Below, piece after piece: positions 44,206 through 52,910 of a stretch of DNA of 64,000 nt (positions are counted from its first letter, which is position 1; each line of letters starts with the position of its first letter). Position numbers and translations under genes: made by a program. Source of the stretch: Gammaproteobacteria bacterium (GTDB lineage Bacteria > Pseudomonadota > Gammaproteobacteria > HK1). The stretch lies in assembly GCA_021773645.1 (NCBI GenBank), contig JAJFJU010000026.1, positions 62,001 through 126,000 on the forward strand, read 5' to 3'. The notes under the pieces were generated by a model. That model was not told where the DNA came from. It was given only the letters and a program-made list of their open reading frames with translations, and did no database searches.

Positions 44206-45665
44206 AAATCTATCTTCGCCTTGCCAATCTGCTGTTACTTAGCGCCCTGCTTAGTAGCTGTGCTCAGAACCCGGTCACCGGAAAATCTGACTTCGTACTG
44301 ATGTCGGAGGAACAGGAAATTGCCCTTGGCCGGAAAAGCCACGCCCAGGTATTAAAGCAATATGCCCGCTATGAGGACGCTAGCCTGCAACGCTATGTGC
44401 AGGAGGTCGGGTCGAAAGTAGCGGCGAACAGCCACCGCAAGGGACTCTTTTATCGCTTCACCGTACTCGATGGGGAAGAGGTCAATGCCTTTGCCCTGCC
44501 CGGCGGCTACATCTACATCACCCGTGGATTGCTCGCCTATCTCAATTCCGAGGCAGAACTCGCGGCGGTACTCGGACACGAGATCGGACACGTGACCGCA
44601 CGCCACTCGGTGCGCCAATACACCGCCCAACAGGCTGCCAATATAGGCCTTGCCATCGGCTCCATCCTATTTCCGCAGACGCGCAATCAAAGTGCACAGA
44701 ATATCGCCCACCTGTTTGGCAATGTGCTGCTACGCGGCTATGGCCGAGACCACGAGTTGGAGGCCGATCGGCTGGGGGCGGAATATCTGGCCCGCAGCGC
44801 CTATCAGCCCAACGCCATGCTCGGTGTCATTCGTGTGCTGAAGAATCAGGAGCGCTTTGAACTTGAGCGCGCCAAGACCGAGAACCGTGAGGCGCAGGTG
44901 TACCACGGCGTATTTTCCACCCACCCCGATAACGATACCCGGCTGCAACAGGTTGTGGCCTTGGCCAAGCCCTTTGCCACTAAGCAGCAAAAAGTGGGGC
45001 GCGAAACCTTTTTGCACCACCTCGACGGCCTTCGGTTTGGCCCCAAGCCCAGTGAAGGCGTATTGCGCGGGCAGGATTTCTATCACCGCGATCTCGGCAT
45101 AGCACTACAGTTTCCTCAAGGCTGGCGTGTCCTCAACCAACCCCAAAGCCTGGTGGCCATGGCCCCCAAGGGGGTGGCCTTTCTACAGGTCACAACGGCC
45201 GATCTAAACAAGCGGCTGAGTCCAAAGGACTTCCTTATTCATCGCATGAAGCTGGAAAATTTGCGCCAGGGCAAGAAAGTTCATGCGGACAAACTCACGG
45301 GCTACACCGCCGTGGCCTATGGAAAAACTCCTTTCGGACGCCGCCTGACTCGCTTTACCGTGGTCTATTTTCAGCAACAGGCCTATATCTTCGCCGGTGC
45401 AACGCGCAAACAGGGTGCCGAGGCGCGCTACCGCACCGACTTTCTCAATACCGCCCTTAGCCTGCACCCGCTGCGCCCTCGGGAATATGCCCTCACCATC
45501 CCGCTCAAGCTTGGCCTGCTACGCAGTGATGCCCATACCCGCTACCGAACTTTGGCCACAACCTCGCCCATACCCAACGATCCAGAACAGCAATTACGAC
45601 TGCTAAACAGCCACTACCCGGCCGGAGAACCCAAGGCCGACGCCTGGGTAAAAATAGTCGAATAG
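44202..45665 (+). CDS. M48 family metalloprotease, lipoprotein
   Basis: 487 aa. Lipobox LLSSC with the lipidated cysteine at residue 20. Zinc motif HEIGHVTARH at about residue 126 and the third ligand in HELEADRLGAEYL. The C-terminal 200 residues contain a region after FLHHLDGLRFG seen in larger members of this family, which resemble BepA but lack clear TPRs. Likely degrades misassembled envelope proteins in the periplasm. It overlaps the nuclease gene by 4 bp. Confidence 0.9.
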   Translation: MKIYLRLANLLLLSALLSSCAQNPVTGKSDFVLMSEEQEIALGRKSHAQVLKQYARYEDASLQRYVQEVGSKVAANSHRKGLFYRFTVLDGEEVNAFALPGGYIYITRGLLAYLNSEAELAAVLGHEIGHVTARHSVRQYTAQQAANIGLAIGSILFPQTRNQSAQNIAHLFGNVLLRGYGRDHELEADRLGAEYLARSAYQPNAMLGVIRVLKNQERFELERAKTENREAQVYHGVFSTHPDNDTRLQQVVALAKPFATKQQKVGRETFLHHLDGLRFGPKPSEGVLRGQDFYHRDLGIALQFPQGWRVLNQPQSLVAMAPKGVAFLQVTTADLNKRLSPKDFLIHRMKLENLRQGKKVHADKLTGYTAVAYGKTPFGRRLTRFTVVYFQQQAYIFAGATRKQGAEARYRTDFLNTALSLHPLRPREYALTIPLKLGLLRSDAHTRYRTLATTSPIPNDPEQQLRLLNSHYPAGEPKADAWVKIVE

Positions 45666-45785
45666 CCACCGGGAACTTTGGACTATCCCCTTCCTCTAAC
45701 ACCACAAGTGCCAACCCCATGGCGCTTCCCGTCCCCCTCCCTGGACGGGAACCCCGCCCGACATCCCCAGTTGGGCAATCCCTTA

Positions 45786-45829
45786 CCCCGGCCCCCCTTT
45801 CTTCCGATTGGCGGCCCGGGGCTTTTTTT
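45786..45829 (+). terminator. Probable terminator after the M48 protease gene
   Basis: A CCCCGG / CCGGGG stem (45786-45791 and 45816-45821) with a long loop, followed by CTTTTTTTC. A second hairpin without T-run lies just upstream (TTCCCGTCC at 45726, GGACGGGAA at 45743). Confidence 0.55.
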
Positions 45830-45844
45830 CGCTCCGGCACTTGG

Positions 45845-45873
45845 TTGACCACCTAGTCAAACTGCGATTAAAT
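45845..45873 (+). promoter_or_regulatory. Probable sigma-70 promoter of the cytochrome genes
   Basis: TTGACC (45845-45850), 17-bp spacer and TTAAAT (45868-45873), 53 bp before the first cytochrome start codon and after the terminator of the previous gene. Confidence 0.5.
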
Positions 45874-45925
45874 ACCTCGTTTTCCCGGCCTGCTACTTGC
45901 CTTCCTGGAACAGGAGATCCACCCA

Positions 45926-46234
45926 ATGAACCGTTTCGTTATCACCACTGCCGCCCTATTGATACTTGCCCCTACCGCCTTTGCCGGCGGAGACGCAGCG
46001 GCTGGCAAAGCCAAGGCTGCAGTCTGTGCGGGCTGCCATGGCGCTGATGGCAACAGCGTTAATCCCATGTGGCCCAAGCTCGCTGGCCAACATGCAGTCT
46101 ATCTGGTCAAGGCAATCAAGGACTTCAAATCGGGCAAACGTAAGGATCCCATGATGGGCCCGATGTCTGCCCCGTTGAGTGATGCAGATATCGATAATCT
46201 GGCTGCCTACTTCTCTTCCCAGAAACAGAAATAG
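45926..46234 (+). CDS. Class I cytochrome c (monohaem)
   Basis: 102 aa exported protein: signal peptide ending PTAFA, haem motif CAGCH (about residues 34-38), distal Met in DPMMGPM. It resembles one half of cytochrome c4. Probable soluble periplasmic electron carrier. Strong AGGAG 9 bp before the ATG. Followed at 20 bp by the dihaem gene, with which it is likely co-transcribed. Confidence 0.92.
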   Translation: MNRFVITTAALLILAPTAFAGGDAAAGKAKAAVCAGCHGADGNSVNPMWPKLAGQHAVYLVKAIKDFKSGKRKDPMMGPMSAPLSDADIDNLAAYFSSQKQK

Positions 46235-46254
46235 TTCCTACAGGTCATAGGCTT

Positions 46255-46863
46255 ATGAAAACGCTGTTTCCCTACATACTCACTGCCCTGTTGGGCCTGA
46301 GCATCATTCCACTGGCCCACGCTAAGGGTGATGCCATCGCTGGCAAGACCCGCGCTGCGGCCTGTGCTGCCTGTCATGGAGAAGATGGCAACAGCCCTAA
46401 TCCGGTATGGCCGAAGCTTGCGGGGCAACATGCAAGCTACCTGGTCAAGCAACTCCAGGATCTGAAAGCAGGCAACCGTAAAGACCCGATGATGGGCCCC
46501 ATGGCCATGGGGCTATCGAGCACCGATATGGCCAACCTCGGTGCCTGGTATAGCAGCCAAAAGGTTAAAGCAGGAAATGTCGATGAGGCCTTGGCGACCC
46601 TCGGTGAAAAACTCTATCGCGGTGGCAACAGCAGCACCGGCCTACCGGCCTGCATGTCCTGTCACGGCCCCGATGGCGCTGGCATTCCACCCGCCTTCCC
46701 GGCACTTTCCGGCCAGCATGCGGCATACACCGCAAAGCAGCTGACTGCCTTTCGTTCAGGCGAGCGCAGTAACGATACTGGCAAGATGATGCGTGATATC
46801 GCGGCAAAACTCAGTAATGCAGAAGTTAAAGCCTTGGCCGCCTATATCTCTGCGCTGCACTAA
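46255..46863 (+). CDS. Dihaem cytochrome c4
   Basis: 202 aa, with signal peptide ending PLAHA. Two haem motifs, CAACH (about residue 38) and CMSCH (about residue 140), and two Met ligands (DPMMGPMAMG; GKMMRDIA). Each half is similar to the preceding monohaem cytochrome, indicating tandem duplication. Cytochrome c4 feeds electrons to terminal oxidases such as cbb3. Ends before a strong terminator. Confidence 0.94.
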   Translation: MKTLFPYILTALLGLSIIPLAHAKGDAIAGKTRAAACAACHGEDGNSPNPVWPKLAGQHASYLVKQLQDLKAGNRKDPMMGPMAMGLSSTDMANLGAWYSSQKVKAGNVDEALATLGEKLYRGGNSSTGLPACMSCHGPDGAGIPPAFPALSGQHAAYTAKQLTAFRSGERSNDTGKMMRDIAAKLSNAEVKALAAYISALH

Positions 46864-46914
46864 ATTCTCCCGCCTATAACTTAAGCGGAAACCTTTACTC
46901 CCCTAACTTATTTA

Positions 46915-46950
46915 GTACCGTCGGTCCTTCGCGACCGACGGTACGTTTTC
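46915..46950 (+). terminator. Rho-independent terminator after cytochrome c4
   Basis: Perfect 12-bp stem GTACCGTCGGTC / GACCGACGGTAC (46915-46926 and 46933-46944) with loop CTTCGC, followed by GTTTTC. The stem is long and could also work on the other strand. Confidence 0.88.
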
Positions 46951-47023
46951 TGTCTGCTATTTCTCATTGCAGTACCCGCTTCTGCAGCTACAATGCGCAT
47001 ATTCACTCCAAGGAGAGTTTTCC

Positions 47024-47662
47024 ATGCGCAAGACCCTGCTATCCGTCCTTTTACTCAGTCTTTCTGCTCTATTACCCAACTTCGCCTCTGCTGCCCCTCA
47101 GGCAGGCTACGAGCTCATAGAGCCGGCACAGCCCACCACCACGGGCGACAAAGTCGAAGTACTGGAAATATTCTGGTACGGCTGCCCCCATTGCTTTCGC
47201 TTTCACCCCCACGTGGAAGACTGGAAAGCGGCCAAACCTGAGCACGCCACCTTTCGGCTGATGCCCGCTATTTTCCGCGCCAACTGGGAGCCGCACGCGC
47301 GCGCCTATTTTGTTGCCGAGATTCTGGGCGTCGTGGAGCAGGTTCATGGCCCGTTGTTTGACGCTATCCACCTGGAAAATCGCAAACTCAATGATAAAAA
47401 CGCCCTGGCTAAATTCTTCACTCGCTTCGGGGTGAATGAAGCAGAATTCATCAAAACTTGGGATTCCTATACGGTCTCTTCCATGCTGCGCCGCGCCCGG
47501 GTCATGACTCGTCGATATAAAATTCGCGGCGTCCCCACCATCATCGTCAACGGACGCTACCGGGTCTCTGGCAGCACTGCCGGCAGCTTTGAAAACATGA
47601 TTAAGGTTGTTAATAAATTGGTCGCTAAAGAGCAGACAAGGATGAACAAGACGCCAGGATAA
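47024..47662 (+). CDS. dsbA: Thiol:disulfide interchange protein DsbA
   Basis: 212 aa from the ATG at 47024, with AGGAGA 8 bp upstream. Signal peptide ends FASA. Active site CPHC at Cys54-Cys57 (FWYGCPHCFRF) and cis-Pro loop RGVPTIIVNG. Oxidises cysteines of exported proteins; cytochrome c4 and dsbA are neighbours in many Gammaproteobacteria. The gap to the next gene is only 3 bp. Confidence 0.94.
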   Translation: MRKTLLSVLLLSLSALLPNFASAAPQAGYELIEPAQPTTTGDKVEVLEIFWYGCPHCFRFHPHVEDWKAAKPEHATFRLMPAIFRANWEPHARAYFVAEILGVVEQVHGPLFDAIHLENRKLNDKNALAKFFTRFGVNEAEFIKTWDSYTVSSMLRRARVMTRRYKIRGVPTIIVNGRYRVSGSTAGSFENMIKVVNKLVAKEQTRMNKTPG

Positions 47663-47665
47663 GAT

Positions 47666-49084
47666 ATGTTTTTCAACACCGATGAACGGATCGCACGCTG
47701 GAAGGAAAAATACCTCAGTAGCCTTGATGCCCTGGAGCAAAAAGAGCAAAGCTGGAAAGCCATAGAAGAAGCCCTGTATAAAAGTATGGGCCGACTTGCC
47801 TTGGTGCCCTACGGCAATGATTCCAGTGTAGATCAACGTCTCGACACACTGCGCCATGCCCTGCGCCGGCATAAAGAACATAAACGCCTGTCATCTCTCA
47901 TTGAGGGCGTACATGAGGCGCTGGAAAAGGTGCCCAAACGCCCGGCCAGAAAAACCACGGCAGAAGAGCCTGCAACACCTGTCTCGCCCCCAGCTTCCAC
48001 CACGCCCACTAAGGCAAAAGCTAAGCCGACCACACTCCCCGCACAACTACTTATTGATCTTCTGGATGCCTTGGAGCTGCCCGAAGATCAGTTATCTGAA
48101 ATCGTTAAATGGAAGAAACGTCTCGATAGTGCTGAGGCACAAAAATGGTTTGAGCCCGCGCTGCCGGCTATTACCAAACTGGTGGCTAAGATGCGCCATC
48201 ATTTTCACCAGGAACGGAAGGAGTTGGAAAATTTTCTCCGCGCCATCAACGAACGTCTTGCGGATATGGACCAATTCATCGCCCTGGGTGATGAATCGCG
48301 CGCCGACTCTGAACATGCCCGTGAGCGCTTGCAGAAATCCGTCCAAAATGAAGTAGGTGAGATCCAACGTGAAGCGCAAAAGGCCACCGATCTCGAACAA
48401 CTCAGACACTCGCTGCAACAACGCGTAGGAGTCATCCAGGAACATTTGGAAACGTTCATTAGCGAAGAGCAGGAACAGCAACAACGCCTGGAGCGCGGGC
48501 AACAGAAGCTGAAAAATCGTCTTGATAAACTTGAGCGCGAGGGAGATAGCCTACGCGAGAAATTACGTAGCCAGCACAACCAATTACTACGAGACCCATT
48601 AACCAAGGTCTATAACCGAACCGCCTACGACGAACGTATCGTGCTGGAATACGCCCGCTGGCAACGCTATGGACAACCTCTATCGCTGATGTTCTGGGAT
48701 ATCGACCACTTCAAGTCGGTTAATGACACCTTCGGACATCCGGCTGGGGATAAGGTGCTGACGGCCTTTGCCAAGAAACTACAGCAAGCCTGCCGGAAAA
48801 CTGACTTTGTAGCGCGCTATGGTGGCGAAGAATTCCTCATCTTGCTGCCAGGGACCGAACAGCAGGAAGCGCTGAAAGTGGCGGAAAAACTGCGCACTCA
48901 GGTTGAGAAGATACGCTTCACCTTTCAGGGGAAACCACTAAAACTGACCGCCTCCTGTGGGATCACAGAACTCTCCCAGGGAGATGATGCAGACAGTGCT
49001 TTGGAGCGCGCCGATAAGGCCCTGTACAAGGCCAAGGACGATGGCAGAAACCAGTGTCAAATTGCCGGAGAGATACCTTCCTAG
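47666..49084 (+). CDS. Diguanylate cyclase with helical N-terminal region
   Basis: 472 aa, no membrane segment. Residues 1-110 are helical, a Pro/Ala/Lys-rich linker lies at 95-125, and 130-300 form a long coiled coil. The GGDEF domain (about 305-465) has the active motif RYGGEEFLIL and an inhibitory RxxD site (RKTD) five residues before it, so product feedback is expected. Makes cyclic-di-GMP from GTP. The N-terminal region is not recognised, but the length and layout are shared by other gammaproteobacterial cyclases beside dsbA. Ends overlap the rhodanese gene tail to tail. Confidence 0.9.
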   Translation: MFFNTDERIARWKEKYLSSLDALEQKEQSWKAIEEALYKSMGRLALVPYGNDSSVDQRLDTLRHALRRHKEHKRLSSLIEGVHEALEKVPKRPARKTTAEEPATPVSPPASTTPTKAKAKPTTLPAQLLIDLLDALELPEDQLSEIVKWKKRLDSAEAQKWFEPALPAITKLVAKMRHHFHQERKELENFLRAINERLADMDQFIALGDESRADSEHARERLQKSVQNEVGEIQREAQKATDLEQLRHSLQQRVGVIQEHLETFISEEQEQQQRLERGQQKLKNRLDKLEREGDSLREKLRSQHNQLLRDPLTKVYNRTAYDERIVLEYARWQRYGQPLSLMFWDIDHFKSVNDTFGHPAGDKVLTAFAKKLQQACRKTDFVARYGGEEFLILLPGTEQQEALKVAEKLRTQVEKIRFTFQGKPLKLTASCGITELSQGDDADSALERADKALYKAKDDGRNQCQIAGEIPS

Positions 49085-49902
49085 GCGCCGGTTTCCACTG
49101 GTGTATCGGCTAAATTTCCCCATTCCGACCAGGCCCCGGGATAACCGCGCACCCGATTAAAGCCCAGTGCCCGCAACACCAGATAGCTGTGGGAAGAGCG
49201 GCGATGAGTCTGGCAATAGACGATCAACTGCTGACGCTCATCGACCCCCAAGTCCGCGAACAAGGCACGTAATTCCTGCTCCGGACGTAAACGCATGGCA
49301 TGCTCGGGGTCGATGGCCCGGGTCCACTCCAAGTGCAAAGCACCCGGGATATGCCCACCCCGTGCGGCATGGCATTTTTCCCCGCTGTATTCTTCCTGAC
49401 TACGAACATCCAGCAGCTTGGTATTTGGATCGTTCAAGTGGGCCAGAATATAGCCCTGATCTGCAACATACTCAGCACTAGGTCGAACGTGATAATGGCT
49501 CGGCATCACCCGCGGCAAACGCAGACTCAGTGGCAAACCTTCGGTGGTCCAGGCGTGCCAGCCTCCGTTCAAAAACGACACCCGCGCATGGCCCATGAGA
49601 TGTAAGGTCCAGAGCAAACGTGCGGCCTGAGCCCCTCCCAGGTCATCGTAAACCACCACCCGGGTATTGGGCCTAAGGCCGATGCTGGAGAACACCCTCT
49701 CGAGATGCGCCGGATGTGGAAGAAGACCGGAAACCGGCGGACGGTCCCAGGTAATGGCCTCATATTCCAGGTGCACTGCGTTGGCAATATGGCCACGCAC
49801 ATAGCTGGCGCGTGTGCCGATATGTACCACCAGCAGCTCGCTTTGACCAAGCATGGCCTGCAGTGCTTCAGGCTCGAGTATTAAAGGAAGTTCATCAGAC
49901 AT
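49081..49902 (-). CDS. Two-domain sulfurtransferase (rhodanese)
   Basis: 273 aa, two rhodanese domains. The first (residues 10-125) lacks the cysteine (VVVYDDLGG in the loop position). The second (about 155-265) carries the active loop YCQTHRRSSHS with catalytic Cys near residue 230. It moves sulfane sulfur from thiosulfate or 3-mercaptopyruvate to thiol acceptors; the six-residue loop CQTHRR does not match the CG[S/T]GVT typical of mercaptopyruvate enzymes. A family A MITE lies 22 bp upstream of its start, within its expected promoter region. Confidence 0.9.
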   Translation of the reverse strand: MSDELPLILEPEALQAMLGQSELLVVHIGTRASYVRGHIANAVHLEYEAITWDRPPVSGLLPHPAHLERVFSSIGLRPNTRVVVYDDLGGAQAARLLWTLHLMGHARVSFLNGGWHAWTTEGLPLSLRLPRVMPSHYHVRPSAEYVADQGYILAHLNDPNTKLLDVRSQEEYSGEKCHAARGGHIPGALHLEWTRAIDPEHAMRLRPEQELRALFADLGVDERQQLIVYCQTHRRSSHSYLVLRALGFNRVRGYPGAWSEWGNLADTPVETGA

Positions 49903-49923
49903 GTGTGTCCCGCTTTAAATAAG

Positions 49924-50082
49924 GGAATCTCTGATTTATTCTGAACGAAGTAGATTGTGGTTCAAAATGTTCAGCTTTGAGGCGCTGGTCGCACGTAATA
50001 GCTGGCTATTGCGAAGAGCAGCAACGATAAAGATGAGCATTTTGGGCGCAAGATACGAGTTCACAAATAGATCAGAGGTTCC
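49924..50082. mobile_element. MITE-like element, family A, copy 2 (upstream of rhodanese)
   Basis: 159 bp, ends GGAATCTCTGATTTATT / AAATAGATCAGAGGTTCC, flanked by TAAG on both sides (49920-49923 and 50083-50086). In reverse complement it aligns end to end with 3760-3919, about 87% identical by eye. It sits between the end of the chemotaxis operon (50129) and the rhodanese start (49902). Confidence 0.87.
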
Positions 50083-50128
50083 TAAGAAAGATTCAAGAGT
50101 TTAAGACTGTCCGGCCCGGCATTGGTTG

Positions 50129-52300
50129 CTAATGATTGCGCAGAAATTCCTCGCAGTCATCTGCCGCCAGCGGACGGCTGAAGAAATAACCCTGCACCTC
50201 ATCACAACCCTGCTCGCGAAGATAGCTGAGTTGTTCTTTGGTCTCTACTCCCTCGGCCACCACCTTATGTCCCAGACCATGTCCTAAGGCAATCACTGCA
50301 CGGACGATGGCCGCATCCTCTTGGTCACAATGAATATCGCGCACAAAGGAACGATCAATCTTAAGCTTGGATACCGGAAAACGTTTCAGATAGCCCAATG
50401 AAGAATAGCCAGTGCCAAAATCATCAATGGCCAGCTCAATCCCCATTTGATCCAACTCGTTGAGCATTTCCGTGGTTTTTTCTACGTGCTCCATCAACAA
50501 TGATTCAGTGATCTCCAGCGACAGATAACGTACATCCAGCCCAATCTGTTTCAGCACCTTGTGCACATCGGATACCAGCTCTGGATTTCGAAATTGAACG
50601 GCAGAAAGATTGACGTTCATGCGTATTTTATCCAACCCGGCAGCCTGCCAGGCGCAATTCTGGCGACAGGCCTCCCCTAGTACCCACAGTCCTATCGGCA
50701 CGATAAGGCCACTCTCCTCTGCCACCTCAATAAATTCAAAGGGTGAAAGCAAACCACGCTCGGGATGCTGCCAACGTACCAAAGCCTCCACCGCAGTCAC
50801 CCGATTACTGGTCGCATCGATCAATGGTTGGTAGTGCAGTCTGAGTTCCTGACGCTGCAAGGCTAGGCGCAAATCTTTTTCCACCGCACGCCGATGTTGA
50901 GTTTCCGCATGCATCTTGGCGCTGAAAAATCGGTAGGTATTACGCCCCCCCGACTTGGCTTGATACATCGCCACATCCGCCTCTTTGAGCAATTCATGTG
51001 GCGTCTTATCGGCCTCTCCCTGGTAGAGGGTAATGCCGATGCTGGGACTGGTATGAATCTCACTACTTTCAAGCATAAATGGCCTAGACAGTGCTTTTCT
51101 GATTTTTTCCGCCAGCACCACCGCCCCATTTTCGGATTTCAAGGCACTCTGGATGATGGCAAATTCATCACCCCCAAGACGCGCCACCGTATCCACCTCT
51201 CGGGTACAGGCCCGCAAGCGCTTGCTCACCGCCTGTAATAATAAATCACCAATATGATGGCCGTGGACATCATTAATATTTTTGAAGCGATCCAGATCGA
51301 GAAACATCACCCCCATCAATCCACCCTCGCGCCTCACTCGCGCCAGCGCACGCTCCAAACGATCCCGGAATAAAACCCGATTAGGAAGATCTGTCAGGGC
51401 ATCGTAATGCGCAAGACGACGGATTTTCACCTCCGATTGTTTGCGTGCTGAAATATCTTCCACGGTGCACAAAAACAACCGCTGGCCACCCAGCCTGAGC
51501 TCACTCAACACATAAGAAACGGCACAAGAGTCCCCTCCGCAATGCACCACACCCTCACCCATGCAACGCGCAGGAAGGGTTGAGGGATCTTGCTCCGATG
51601 CATCCTCAGCGGAGGCCGGGGGCAATACGATATCCGGCATCAGCTGCATCAACGTCATTCCCACAAGCTGATTCGCACTTTTCCTAAAGAGCTTTTCGGC
51701 CGCTGGATTAACACTATTCACCACGCCGTCAGCATTACTAACGATGACCCCGTCGTGAATATTTTCCAGAATCGTACGCAGACGTAATTCGTTCTCCCCC
51801 AACTCCACCATCAGATGGTTCACGCTCTCCGCCTGTGCTCGCAACGTCGCTTCACGGGCAACCGAAGCAGAAACATCCCTAATTTGTATCAAACAATGAC
51901 GGGCACTGTCCGGAATACTGACGGGCTTGACCGTCACCATTTGGTGCAAACGCTGCGCTTTTTTACGATCTGTGGGGGTGCGAAAAAGGGGTAAAGGGTG
52001 ATGATGCAAGCCCTGGGACAACATGCTCGCCATACCCCTATCCAGGGCCTGTTCGACATTTATAAACAGGCGAGTATCCAGCAATTCAGGGAAAATACTC
52101 CCCAGGGTTTGACCCAAGGCATCCTCGGTGGGCACCCCGGAAAAGCGCGCCATCCAGATGTTCCAGAGCACCACCCTGGCACTCGGATCGAGCACGATAT
52201 TGCCGATCTCACTGGTTTCAATAACTGCCTCAGCAATACCAGAGGCTAGACCCACGTAAGGCTCTGGAGTGCTTTTTGGTAGCCGACTATGAGCCTTCAT
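50129..52300 (-). CDS. PAS-PAS-GGDEF-EAL protein (cyclic-di-GMP synthesis/breakdown)
   Basis: 723 aa, soluble. PAS 1 (about residues 20-145, GNIVLDPSARVVLWN), PAS 2 (about 170-290, NADGVVNSVNPAAEKLF), GGDEF (about 295-455) with intact RLGGDEF, and EAL (about 465-720) with EALVRW, the metal Asn in NLSAVQFRN, DDFGTGYSS and the Glu in AEGVE. Both catalytic sites look complete, so it could make or break cyclic-di-GMP. It is the last gene of the chemotaxis operon and overlaps cheC by 4 bp, which suggests its signal is tied to the array. Confidence 0.93.
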   Translation of the reverse strand: MKAHSRLPKSTPEPYVGLASGIAEAVIETSEIGNIVLDPSARVVLWNIWMARFSGVPTEDALGQTLGSIFPELLDTRLFINVEQALDRGMASMLSQGLHHHPLPLFRTPTDRKKAQRLHQMVTVKPVSIPDSARHCLIQIRDVSASVAREATLRAQAESVNHLMVELGENELRLRTILENIHDGVIVSNADGVVNSVNPAAEKLFRKSANQLVGMTLMQLMPDIVLPPASAEDASEQDPSTLPARCMGEGVVHCGGDSCAVSYVLSELRLGGQRLFLCTVEDISARKQSEVKIRRLAHYDALTDLPNRVLFRDRLERALARVRREGGLMGVMFLDLDRFKNINDVHGHHIGDLLLQAVSKRLRACTREVDTVARLGGDEFAIIQSALKSENGAVVLAEKIRKALSRPFMLESSEIHTSPSIGITLYQGEADKTPHELLKEADVAMYQAKSGGRNTYRFFSAKMHAETQHRRAVEKDLRLALQRQELRLHYQPLIDATSNRVTAVEALVRWQHPERGLLSPFEFIEVAEESGLIVPIGLWVLGEACRQNCAWQAAGLDKIRMNVNLSAVQFRNPELVSDVHKVLKQIGLDVRYLSLEITESLLMEHVEKTTEMLNELDQMGIELAIDDFGTGYSSLGYLKRFPVSKLKIDRSFVRDIHCDQEDAAIVRAVIALGHGLGHKVVAEGVETKEQLSYLREQGCDEVQGYFFSRPLAADDCEEFLRNH

Positions 52301-52908
52301 AGCCCCAGCATACGCTCCTCAACCTTGCCCACCAGGGACTCTACCGAACCCACATCGACCCTTAGAATGAAAAACCCCTGGATATCCTTATCCTTAAGCG
52401 AAAAATCAATGCGCAACTGCAAAACAGTGTCATCGGCAGCTGCCGCCTCCCCTCCCGAAAGCACGGCGTCACAATCGCCGTGTAGAAAATCGGGAACGGC
52501 CGTGTTGATCTCATCATCCAGCACATTGGCCAAGGTGCCCAGGCAGGCATTGATAATGACATTACCCACCTCCACCAACACCTCTTCTTCCAGGCTGGTA
52601 AATTCCGCCATAGGTGCATTTTGTTGCATCAGCGCACGCACCAAATCGAGGCTTTTATCCTCGGGGAAAATCAGCAGTGCGCTACCCCAAAAGGCTCCAG
52701 AAAAATCCTCCTGCACCCCGGAAATGCGCTCGCCACCCTGGGCGATAATTTGCTCTGCAGCTTCACGACGAGAAAGAAACAGCACCTCGGGGACGGATAG
52801 AGAAACTTCCTCACCAACCATCTGGCTCAGCGCATCAGCGGCACTGCCCATACCCATGTTGAATAATTCTGCAATAGCGTCGTGCTGCAGTTCCTCCAAT
52901 TCAGACAT
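52297..52908 (-). CDS. cheC: CheC-type CheY-P phosphatase
   Basis: 203 aa. Two copies of the CheC signature E-x2-N-x22-P are intact: ELFN...SLSVP (about residues 14-40) and EVGN...NTAVP (about 112-138). Both helices therefore carry the Glu and Asn used for CheY-P hydrolysis. The downstream part is acidic. CheC partners with CheD in other bacteria, and cheD is in this operon. No CheZ is seen, so this is the probable phosphatase. It follows the response regulator by 2 bp. Confidence 0.88.
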   Translation of the reverse strand: MSELEELQHDAIAELFNMGMGSAADALSQMVGEEVSLSVPEVLFLSRREAAEQIIAQGGERISGVQEDFSGAFWGSALLIFPEDKSLDLVRALMQQNAPMAEFTSLEEEVLVEVGNVIINACLGTLANVLDDEINTAVPDFLHGDCDAVLSGGEAAAADDTVLQLRIDFSLKDKDIQGFFILRVDVGSVESLVGKVEERMLGL

Positions 52909-52910
52909 CG

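Noticed and set aside
47072-47881. 269-codon minus-strand frame over dsbA and the start of the cyclase gene
   Set aside because: It spans two well-supported plus-strand genes and reads as their complement.
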